From RGIG5579 sp045531235 (GTDB lineage Bacteria > Bacillota > Clostridia > Oscillospirales > SIG627): a stretch of DNA of 17,602 bases. Of the stretch, positions 8,161 through 14,455 are shown one piece after another. Every line of letters begins with the position of its first letter. Position 1 is the first letter of the stretch. Position numbers and translations under genes: made by a program. The DNA lies in NCBI GenBank assembly GCA_045531235.1, contig JAZSDQ010000033.1, positions 1-17,602 on the forward strand, given 5' to 3'. A model generated the notes under the pieces. That model had not been told where the DNA came from, made no database searches, and saw only the letters and a program-made list of their open reading frames with translations.

Positions 8161-9492
8161 TCATTTCTTTAAATATTCTTTCAACATACGGGTTGCAGTG
8201 GCCTGCAACGTCGTAGGAAGTTCGGGCGGGAAATTGGTAGAGCCCACTTCATAGCCACCTTCTTCAAAGGCTTTTTTAGAGGGGAAATATCCCTCTCCGC
8301 CATTGCAAAGGCACGCAGTAAAAAGCATCAGTTCCGGAACGGCTTTTCTTACCTCAGCGGCATATTCCGTAAAAGGCTCCCCTGCATATCCCAGAATGGC
8401 AACCTTGCCGAAAGCCAGCACGGAAACATTGACTTTCTGGAACAAGGGCTTATTGTCAATTTTGGAAATGCGGCTGATCTCGCCCTTTTGGTCCAAGCTG
8501 TATTTCGCGCCGAATTCGCTGTCGGAAAGGATCTTCACGATCAATTCCTTGCATTCCGCCATGCGTTCCATACCGTCTGTCCTTGTGGGAAAAAGATCCG
8601 TTTCCACTTTGGTAAAGATACCGTCTGCTTCTATATCTTTCGTGCGATCCCACAGGGAAACCGCCACGTCGGCAATGCTCTTTGCCACCTTGCGGCAGTA
8701 TTCATATCTGCGTTTGCACCACTCAGGGCTGTTCTTCTGAAGGCCCTTGGTCAAGCTCTCTTTCTTTACGTTGATATGGTTTACGTCCCCCTCGCAACCG
8801 TTGACGAGGATACAGTGAACGCCTTCCAGCCTTTCCTCCGTCATTCTACGGACAAAGCCGGGCCAGTCGGCGGAAAACTTCGTACCGCCGACCATATCGG
8901 GGTGATTCTGGAAGCCTACGAGAGCAATGTCTTTCTTTCCCTCTCGGCAAAATTTCACAAGGCGCACCGTGTTATCCGCATCGTCCAGGGGATGGTCGAT
9001 CTCGGGATTCAAAACGCCGGGATTGGTACGTACCGTGCCGTCTTTCATGCGGAAGCGGCGAAGGAAGGCAACCGGCTCCGAAAGGGCTTCTTCCCCCATG
9101 GAAATCCGGGCTTCTCCAAGATCGGAAATTGCCATTTTCGCAACGTCAACGAATCGGCGGCAAAGCATTTTATGGTAGATCTCATCGGTCACGCCCTGCA
9201 CGGCGCCAATGGTAGTGGTGGTGTGGGGGTGAAGGCTCTGATAAAACACCTGATCCAAAGAAAGCCCCGTTTCCCTCGCAACCAGATTGCGGAACAAGGT
9301 CACGTCTGCTCCGTAGCAATACATAAAGTCACCGGTAATGAAAAGTGCCGTATCCTCCCCGCTTTGCAAAGCAATGGCATTCAGCTCCAAAGGATCCAGC
9401 ATACCGTCGGCATTTCTAAGGGCATAATAGCCGGTCATTTTTGTTCCCAGAGGCGGCGTTACGTCCACTCTGGCAAAACCTGCTTTTATCAT
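8161..9492 (-). CDS. Neutral-ceramidase-like protein, paralogue 1 (catalytic Ser replaced)
   Basis: First gene of the trio, 443 residues. It has AGFARVDVTPPLGTKMTGYY at the start, LHPHTT (87-92), QNHPDM (195-200), CEGDVNHIN (233-241), GEPFTEY (371-377) and GEGYFP (399-404). Candidate zinc ligands are His88/His90, His197, Glu372 and Tyr402, and Asn238 replaces the nucleophilic Ser of known ceramidases. All three paralogues also share RTNPG-like (QTNPG in paralogue 2) followed by NP (about 155-163), DADNTVRLV-like and SADWPGFVRR (about 207-216) blocks, which probably define a separate subfamily. AAGGAG at 9498-9503 lies five bases before the ATG, and a near-consensus promoter lies 65 bases upstream. 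No signal peptide, so it is likely cytosolic. The metal site suggests a hydrolase, but the reaction is not known. Confidence 0.8.
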   Translation of the reverse strand: MIKAGFARVDVTPPLGTKMTGYYALRNADGMLDPLELNAIALQSGEDTALFITGDFMYCYGADVTLFRNLVARETGLSLDQVFYQSLHPHTTTTIGAVQGVTDEIYHKMLCRRFVDVAKMAISDLGEARISMGEEALSEPVAFLRRFRMKDGTVRTNPGVLNPEIDHPLDDADNTVRLVKFCREGKKDIALVGFQNHPDMVGGTKFSADWPGFVRRMTEERLEGVHCILVNGCEGDVNHINVKKESLTKGLQKNSPEWCKRRYEYCRKVAKSIADVAVSLWDRTKDIEADGIFTKVETDLFPTRTDGMERMAECKELIVKILSDSEFGAKYSLDQKGEISRISKIDNKPLFQKVNVSVLAFGKVAILGYAGEPFTEYAAEVRKAVPELMLFTACLCNGGEGYFPSKKAFEEGGYEVGSTNFPPELPTTLQATATRMLKEYLKK

Positions 9493-9520
9493 GATTTCTC
9501 CTTCGTTTTCTTGCGTTCCA

Positions 9521-9538
9521 ATATATTAAGATATATTA
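9521..9538. repeat. Short direct repeat in the leader of the ceramidase-like operon
   Basis: ATATATTA occurs at 9521-9528 and again at 9531-9538, so the copies are ten bases (one helical turn) apart. They lie between the predicted transcription start near 9550 and the first ribosome binding site. They could be a regulator site or simply A+T-rich leader sequence. Confidence 0.4.
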
Positions 9539-9556
9539 GAGGTCTCCGTTTCATTT

Positions 9557-9585
9557 AGCATAAATCACTTTCAGGCTTATGTCAA
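9557..9585 (-). promoter_or_regulatory. Sigma-A-type promoter of the ceramidase-like operon
   Basis: On the minus strand, a perfect -35 TTGACA (9585-9580) is followed after 17 bases by TATGCT (9562-9557), a four-of-six match to TATAAT. The predicted start near 9550 gives a leader of nearly 60 bases before the ATG at 9492. Confidence 0.8.
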
Positions 9586-9602
9586 GCAACAAACGGATTT
9601 TT

Positions 9603-9634
9603 ACAAAAAAAGAAAAGAGGTCTCCCTCTTTTCT
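9603..9634 (-). terminator. Terminator of the topoisomerase / YigZ / small protein operon
   Basis: On the minus strand AGAAAAGAGG (9634-9625) and CCTCTTTTCT (9620-9611) form a 10-bp stem with a four-base loop, followed by a U-tract from the A-run 9604-9610. It begins one base past the stop of the 151-residue gene and insulates the ceramidase-like promoter downstream. Confidence 0.9.
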
Positions 9635-9635
9635 C

Positions 9636-10091
9636 TCACTTTATATTCTGAAAATACCCTTCGTCAAAAGGCAGGGGAATCACAAAGCGCAATTCTCCTT
9701 GGGGCATTTCGCTTTTCGGCGCCTCGGTCTGAAAAGCCGCTTCCTCTCCCACGAAGATCACACTGATTCCTGCAACTTCCTCGCTTTGTCTGGGAAAAAC
9801 CTCGCCTCCCTCAAGAAGCGCACCGAAAAATCTTGCCGCCGCAAAAAACAAAACCTCGCCGTTTTCATCCGGCTGAGAAACGGGGCGAACCACCGTAAGC
9901 TTTTTTACGTCAATTCCCAAGCCGTCAAGAAACAAAAGGCTTTCTTCCTTCGCCCCCTTCAAAAAGGCGCGGAACATATCCACCACGGCGTTTCCTTCCT
10001 TATCGGAAAGATTTTCATAAGCTTTTTTCGTTTCTTCGGGATAGACTTCTATAAGATATGAGCCGATCTTAAGCGTCTTTTTCTTCTGCAT
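9636..10091 (-). CDS. Small acidic protein of unknown function
   Basis: I do not recognise this 151-residue protein. It has a short basic start (MQKKKTLKIG), then mixed alpha/beta-looking acidic sequence with a hydrophobic strand GISVIFVG and a C-terminal strand GELRFVIPLPF. There are no signal peptide, membrane segments or Cys clusters, so it is probably cytosolic and globular. Its start overlaps the 3' end of the YigZ gene by 23 bases, with GGGAG six bases before the ATG, and a terminator follows its stop directly. This makes it the last gene of the topoisomerase operon. The overlap, ribosome binding site and terminator support a real gene, but no role can be assigned. Confidence 0.72.
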   Translation of the reverse strand: MQKKKTLKIGSYLIEVYPEETKKAYENLSDKEGNAVVDMFRAFLKGAKEESLLFLDGLGIDVKKLTVVRPVSQPDENGEVLFFAAARFFGALLEGGEVFPRQSEEVAGISVIFVGEEAAFQTEAPKSEMPQGELRFVIPLPFDEGYFQNIK

Positions 10092-10698
10092 AGCTTTCTC
10101 CCACGGTTTTCAGCGTGATCTTTCCTCCCGAAAGGTCGGAAAGCAGGGCCCGAAGTCCCTCTTTTTCTCTTTCCTCTACCAAAAGACCGAGAAGCACATT
10201 TTCTTCGAAATTCTTCCCCGTAATCCGATATCCACGGGTATTAAGCTCAAATTCCACCTTGGAAAACAAGGGATAAGGAATGGCAGCTTCCATTTGAAAA
10301 ACGGGTACGAAACGGCAGATCCCTGCCGCCGCCACCGCATCTCTCGCGCCGCGGGCATAAGCGCGGGCAAGACCGCCTGCGCCTAAAAGAATTCCGCCGA
10401 AATAGCGCGTCACCACCACGCATACACCGGAAAGCTCCTCTTTTTTCAAAACCTCCAGCATAGGGATTCCTCCCGTGCCTTTGGGCTCGCCGTCATCGTC
10501 AAAGCGCTGCACGTTTCCTTCCCGGTTAATAAATGCCGATACGTGGTGTCTGGCATCGGGGTACTTTCTCCTTGCCGCCTCCACAAAGGCCTGGGCCTCC
10601 TCCCAGCTTTCACAAGGAGTTACCTGGCCGATAAATTCACTTTTCTTTTCCACAAAGCGGCTTTCCGCCGCTTTTCGGACCGTACGGTAGCTATCCAT
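10069..10698 (-). CDS. yigZ: YigZ/YvyE family protein (IMPACT/UPF0029)
   Basis: A 209-residue member of the YigZ/IMPACT family, related to eukaryotic IMPACT, which modulates Gcn2 signalling; the bacterial role is unsettled, probably RNA- or ribosome-related. The N-terminal UPF0029 domain has the family motifs SRFVEKKSEFIG (13-24), DARHHVSAF (48-56), FDDDGEPKGTGGIPML (66-81) and VVTRYFGGILLGAGGLARAY (95-114). The C-terminal part (about 130-200) is the smaller ferredoxin-like domain of bacterial members. Its ATG shares one base with the TGA stop of the topoisomerase gene (TGATG), implying translation by reinitiation, and its end overlaps the next gene by 23 bases. The length matches the family. 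Confidence 0.93.
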   Translation of the reverse strand: MDSYRTVRKAAESRFVEKKSEFIGQVTPCESWEEAQAFVEAARRKYPDARHHVSAFINREGNVQRFDDDGEPKGTGGIPMLEVLKKEELSGVCVVVTRYFGGILLGAGGLARAYARGARDAVAAAGICRFVPVFQMEAAIPYPLFSKVEFELNTRGYRITGKNFEENVLLGLLVEEREKEGLRALLSDLSGGKITLKTVGESYAEEKDA

Positions 10699-12734
10699 CA
10701 GTACGCGTCTGCAAGGTCTACGTAAAGGTGACCGTTTTCGGAAATATAGCGCTTTCTTCCTTCCAGATCGTCGCCCAGAAGGATCTCAAACATCTCTCTT
10801 GTAGCCACTTCGTCCTCGGGCATAATGCGCACAAGTCTTCTGGTGGCAGGATCCATGGTGGTGCGCCGCATCATATCCGGTTCGTTTTCACCAAGGCCCT
10901 TGGAGCGCTGAATCTTATACTTTTTATCGCCCAATTTTTCCAGGATCTTCGTCTTTTCCTTCTCATCGTAAGCAAAATAGGTTTCGTCCTTGCAGGTGAT
11001 CTCATACAAGGGAGATTCCGCAATATACACTCTGCCCTTTTCAATGAGCGTAGGCAAAAGTCGGTAGAACATAGTCAAAATCAAAGTGCGGATCTGGTAG
11101 CCGTCCTCGTCGGCATCGGTACAAATGATGATCTTACTCCACTTTAAATTGTCATAGTTGAACTGAGCAAGATCCTTGTGGCCCTTGCCGATCTCCACAC
11201 CGCAACCGATAATGCGCAAAAGATCCACGATAATTTCGCTTTTGAAGATGCGGTCGTAGCCGCATTTCAAACAGTTCAGCGTTTTTCCTCGCACGGGGAT
11301 AATGGCCTGAAATTCCGCATCACGGCCAAGCTTACAGCTTCCCAAAGCAGAGTCACCCTCTACAATGTAAAGCTCCCGCACGTCCCTATCCTTGGAACGG
11401 CAATTGGCAAATTTTTCAATGCGGTTGGTAACGTCCACCGTGCCCGCCAGCTTCTTTTTGATGTTCACTCTGGCGCTTTCCGCCGATTCACGGCTGCGCT
11501 TGTTAATGAGCACCTGCGCCGCAATACGATCCGCATCGTTCGGGTTTTCCGCAAAGTAAATTTCAAGCTGCTCATCAAAGAATTCCGTCATCGCCTCGGC
11601 GATAAACTTGTTGGTAACTTCCTTCTTAGTCTGATCGGAGAAGGAAGCAATATTGGAAAAGCAGTTGGTCACCAGAATCAGGCAGTCTTCAATGTCCTGA
11701 AAACTGATCTTCTGCTCGTTTTTATTGTATTTTCCACCGTTCTTCAAATAGCCGTCAATGGCGCGGAGAAAGCTGGAACGCACCGCTTTTTCCGGGCTGC
11801 CGCCGTGCTCCAGCCAGCTGGAGTTATGGTAGTATTCCAGGCGCTGTGTTTTCGCGGAAAAGCAGAAAGAAACCTCCATGCGAACGTCGTATTCCGATTT
11901 GTCCTCACGGTCCTTACCCCGCTTTTCCCCCTGCCAGAATACGGGAACGGTCAAGGTTCCTACCTTGCTCTGACTTTCGTCTACCTCATTTTGTTCATTG
12001 ATCTCTGCCAATTCACGGACGTAGTCCAGAATTCCCTCTTTATACAAGAAGCTGTGCTCAGCCCAGCTGCCGTCCTCTCTCTGATAGCGGAGAGATAAGG
12101 TCAGACCGCCGTTGACCACTGCCTGACGGCGCATAACGTCCACAAAATAGCTTTCGGGGATTCCGATTTCCGTAAACACTTCCAGGTCAGGACGCCAGGT
12201 AATGACGGTACCCGTGCGGCGGCGAGGATATTCCTCTTTCTGCAGTTCCCCTGACACCTCACCTTTTTTGAAATGGATATTGTATCGCGTGCCGCGGCTG
12301 AATACTTCAACATCCATAAATTCGGAGCTGTACTGGGTCGCGCAGGCGCCGAGGCCGTTCAGACCGAGAGAGTACTGATACGCGCCGCCCTTGGCATTGT
12401 CATATTTTCCGCCGGCGTAAAGCTCGCAAAAGATCAGTTCCCAGTTGAATCTTCCCTCTTTTTCGTTCCAGTCCAGAGGGATTCCTCGGCCAAAGTCCTC
12501 TACGGTGATCACGTGGTCCCGCGTTACGCTGACGCGGATCTCCGTACCGAAGCCTGCACGGGCTTCGTCAATGGAGTTGGAAAGGATTTCAAAAAAGGAA
12601 TGAGCGCAGCCATCCAGTCCGTCGGATCCGAAAATGACACCCGGTCTTTTTCTGACACGGTCCGCACCCTTCAGACTTTGAATGCTCTGGTCATTATATT
12701 CCGCTGTTTTCGTCTTTCTTTTTTCGTCTGCCAT
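10698..12734 (-). CDS. Divergent type IIA topoisomerase B subunit (GyrB/ParE-like)
   Basis: The ATPase and TOPRIM subunit of a gyrase or topoisomerase IV-like enzyme that passes DNA strands using ATP. It has 678 residues from the ATG at 12734, chosen because AAGGAG (12740-12745) lies five bases upstream; a longer in-frame extension to 12950 overlaps the promoter and has no ribosome binding site. GHKL ATPase: EILSNSIDEA (49-58), DFGRGIPLD (80-88), GLNGLGA (124-130). Transducer: SDQTKKEVTN with the ATP-contacting Lys (366-375). TOPRIM: VEGDSALGSCKLGRD (458-472), TDADEDGYQIRTL (539-551), then QRSKGLGENEPD. Against classic GyrB it has DFGRG for DNGRG, LNGLG for LHGVG and DADEDG for DADVDG, so it is a side branch rather than the housekeeping gyrase. 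No A subunit gene adjoins it; YigZ follows with a one-base overlap. Confidence 0.9.
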   Translation of the reverse strand: MADEKRKTKTAEYNDQSIQSLKGADRVRKRPGVIFGSDGLDGCAHSFFEILSNSIDEARAGFGTEIRVSVTRDHVITVEDFGRGIPLDWNEKEGRFNWELIFCELYAGGKYDNAKGGAYQYSLGLNGLGACATQYSSEFMDVEVFSRGTRYNIHFKKGEVSGELQKEEYPRRRTGTVITWRPDLEVFTEIGIPESYFVDVMRRQAVVNGGLTLSLRYQREDGSWAEHSFLYKEGILDYVRELAEINEQNEVDESQSKVGTLTVPVFWQGEKRGKDREDKSEYDVRMEVSFCFSAKTQRLEYYHNSSWLEHGGSPEKAVRSSFLRAIDGYLKNGGKYNKNEQKISFQDIEDCLILVTNCFSNIASFSDQTKKEVTNKFIAEAMTEFFDEQLEIYFAENPNDADRIAAQVLINKRSRESAESARVNIKKKLAGTVDVTNRIEKFANCRSKDRDVRELYIVEGDSALGSCKLGRDAEFQAIIPVRGKTLNCLKCGYDRIFKSEIIVDLLRIIGCGVEIGKGHKDLAQFNYDNLKWSKIIICTDADEDGYQIRTLILTMFYRLLPTLIEKGRVYIAESPLYEITCKDETYFAYDEKEKTKILEKLGDKKYKIQRSKGLGENEPDMMRRTTMDPATRRLVRIMPEDEVATREMFEILLGDDLEGRKRYISENGHLYVDLADAY

Positions 12735-12779
12735 ATCGGCTCCTTCTCTTGGCAAAATTTTCACCTGTAACATCTTCTT

Positions 12780-12808
12780 ATTATAACCAAAACTTCCCTT
12801 TCCGTCAA
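12780..12808 (-). promoter_or_regulatory. Sigma-A-type promoter of the topoisomerase operon
   Basis: On the minus strand TTGACG (12808-12803) and a perfect TATAAT (12785-12780) are 17 bases apart. The predicted start near 12773 leaves a short leader carrying AAGGAG at 12740-12745. This supports the start codon at 12734. Confidence 0.85.
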
Positions 12809-12943
12809 CCTTTCTTCCCTCGAAGAAGAAAAAGCCCCTCTCTTTTTTGTGAATTTCATTCCATTCTCTCAAAACCTTGGTTTTTCTTTTGAAATAGGCA
12901 GAAAAAAAGGGTAATTTTCCTTGCTTTTTTCTCGCTTTCATTG

Positions 12944-12972
12944 TTGACACTTTTCCCCATATATGGTAGAAT
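12944..12972 (+). promoter_or_regulatory. Sigma-A-type promoter of the sugar-catabolism operon
   Basis: A perfect -35 TTGACA (12944-12949) and TAGAAT (12967-12972) lie 17 bases apart. The predicted start is near 12979, directly before the inverted repeat at 12982-13004. It is divergent from the topoisomerase promoter, with about 135 bases between them that show A+T-rich sequence and nothing I could name. Confidence 0.87.
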
Positions 12973-12981
12973 TACGGAGAG

Positions 12982-13004
12982 TGCCTCGTCCATTTTACGA
13001 GGCA
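12982..13004 (+). promoter_or_regulatory. Inverted repeat in the sugar operon leader (operator or 5' hairpin)
   Basis: TGCCTCGT (12982-12989) and ACGAGGCA (12997-13004) are perfect inverted repeats around the 7-base spacer CCATTTT. The element begins within a few bases of the predicted transcription start. No U-tract follows, so it is not a terminator. It could bind a dimeric repressor or act as an mRNA-stabilising 5' hairpin; the sequence alone does not decide. Confidence 0.7.
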
Positions 13005-13027
13005 ACCCCCATCAAAAGGAGGCAGTT

Positions 13028-14455
13028 ATGAATTTATTGGGAATTGACGTCGGAACCACCTCTTTAAAAGCGGTGTGCTTTGACGAAAACGGAACCTGTC
13101 TTGCTTCCCAGACCGTGGATTACACCTTAGATACCCGCGGAGATCTGGTGGAGTTTGACGCCAAGGAATACATTCGCATCGCCCGTCAGGCAATGGATGA
13201 GATCGCAAAGGTCTGCAAGATCGACGCCATCTCCATTGACACTCAAGGCGAAACCATGATCCTTACCGATGAAAACGGTGAGCCTACCATGCCCGCCATC
13301 GTATGGCTGGATAACCGCGCCGTGAAAGAAGCGGAAGAAATCGAAAAGCACTTCGGTCAGGAAAAGATCTACAATATCACCGGTCAGCCCGAAACCACCG
13401 GCGGCTGGCCCGGATGCAAGCTCCTTTGGGTGCAGAGAAATCTCCCCGAAGTCTGGGCAAAAACCAAGAAGATCTTCCTTCTGGAAGATTGGCTCCTTTG
13501 GGCTTTGACCGGCGAATTCGTCACCGAGCCTACCATTCAGTCCTCTTCCATTTATCTTGACATTGTCAAAAAAGACTGGTGGGACGAAATGCTGGAGTAC
13601 ATCGGCGTACCCCGCTCCATGCTCCCCAAGATCGTTCCCAGCGCTACCAAAGTGGGAACCTGCGGTGACGCCGCAGTGGTTACCGGCGCCCTGGATCAGA
13701 TCGCAGGTGCCGTAGGTGTAGGCGTTCTTGATGAAAACATCGTCAGCGAAATGACCGGTACCATCATGGCGATCTGCGTCGTTACCGAAAAGATCCCCGC
13801 TTATGATCCTCAGAGCAAGATCCCCTGCCACCTCCACGCCGTAGACGGTAAATACGTCAGCCTTCTGTGGTCTTCCACTGCAGGTATGGCGCTGAAGTGG
13901 TTCAAAAATAACCTTGCCGAGGAATACTCTTTCCGTGAACTGGATGAAATCGCCGAAAAGGCAGGCGTCGGAGCAGAAGGCTTGACCATGCTTCCCCACC
14001 TTTGCGGCTCTACCATGCCCGTATACAATCCCGATGCCAGAGGCTGCTTCTGGGGTATGACCCTTGCCCACGGAAGAGGTCATTTTGTCCGTGCCATTCT
14101 GGAATCCATCGCCTTTACGCTGAAAGACGATCTGGAGTGCATCGGTGCCACCTGTGACGAAGTCCGTATCACCGGCGGCGGCGCTTCCAGCCCCCTTTGG
14201 GCACAGATCAAAGCAGACGTTACAGGCCTGAAGCTCGCTACTCTGAAAGAGAAAGAATCCGCTTGTCTCGGTACCGCCATTCTGGCAGGTGTGGGCGTTG
14301 GCGTTTATGCTTCTCTTGACGAAGCTTGCAAAAAGCTCGTTCAGACCAAGAAGGTCTATACCCCCGGCGGCGCAGATTACACTGCCGCTTACAAACAGTA
14401 CAAAAAGCTGGATCAGCTATTAAATAATGCGGAGGATAAAATATGTCAAAAGTAG
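13028..14455 (+). CDS. FGGY-family sugar kinase (xylulokinase-like)
   Basis: Phosphorylates a sugar, probably a ketose, with ATP in the cytosol. The 475 residues have the two-domain FGGY layout: phosphate loop GIDVGTTSLKAV (5-16), sugar-contacting WLDNRA (93-98), WPGCKLLW (127-134), catalytic Asp223 in GALDQIAGAVG, the second-domain ATP site ITGGGASSPLW (381-391) and a CLGTAILAG ending (413-421). The start is set by AAGGAGG (13016-13022) five bases before the ATG; an in-frame upstream ATG at 12941 precedes the promoter -10 and is not used. It is closest in look to xylulokinases, but the neighbours are not those of xylose use (no xylose isomerase of the XylA type), so the substrate is open. 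Its end overlaps the isomerase gene by 13 bases. Confidence 0.9.
   Translation: MNLLGIDVGTTSLKAVCFDENGTCLASQTVDYTLDTRGDLVEFDAKEYIRIARQAMDEIAKVCKIDAISIDTQGETMILTDENGEPTMPAIVWLDNRAVKEAEEIEKHFGQEKIYNITGQPETTGGWPGCKLLWVQRNLPEVWAKTKKIFLLEDWLLWALTGEFVTEPTIQSSSIYLDIVKKDWWDEMLEYIGVPRSMLPKIVPSATKVGTCGDAAVVTGALDQIAGAVGVGVLDENIVSEMTGTIMAICVVTEKIPAYDPQSKIPCHLHAVDGKYVSLLWSSTAGMALKWFKNNLAEEYSFRELDEIAEKAGVGAEGLTMLPHLCGSTMPVYNPDARGCFWGMTLAHGRGHFVRAILESIAFTLKDDLECIGATCDEVRITGGGASSPLWAQIKADVTGLKLATLKEKESACLGTAILAGVGVGVYASLDEACKKLVQTKKVYTPGGADYTAAYKQYKKLDQLLNNAEDKICQK

Noticed and set aside
6546..8216. A 556-residue open frame on the plus strand opposite the ceramidase-like genes
   Set aside because: It crosses the junction of two well-supported minus-strand genes, and its His- and Gly-rich sequence is typical of an antisense shadow.
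5478..9492. Calling the trio true ceramidases
   Set aside because: The nucleophilic Ser of the GDVSP motif is Asn in all three, and the export signal and C-terminal domain of known ceramidases are missing.
12735..12950. N-terminal extension of the topoisomerase subunit by 72 residues
   Set aside because: It would cover the predicted -10 and -35 of its own promoter, has no ribosome binding site and reads as low-quality basic sequence. The ATG at 12734 has AAGGAG at five bases.
13028..14455. Naming the kinase xylB
   Set aside because: FGGY kinases differ in substrate with small changes, and none of the neighbouring genes belongs to xylose use.
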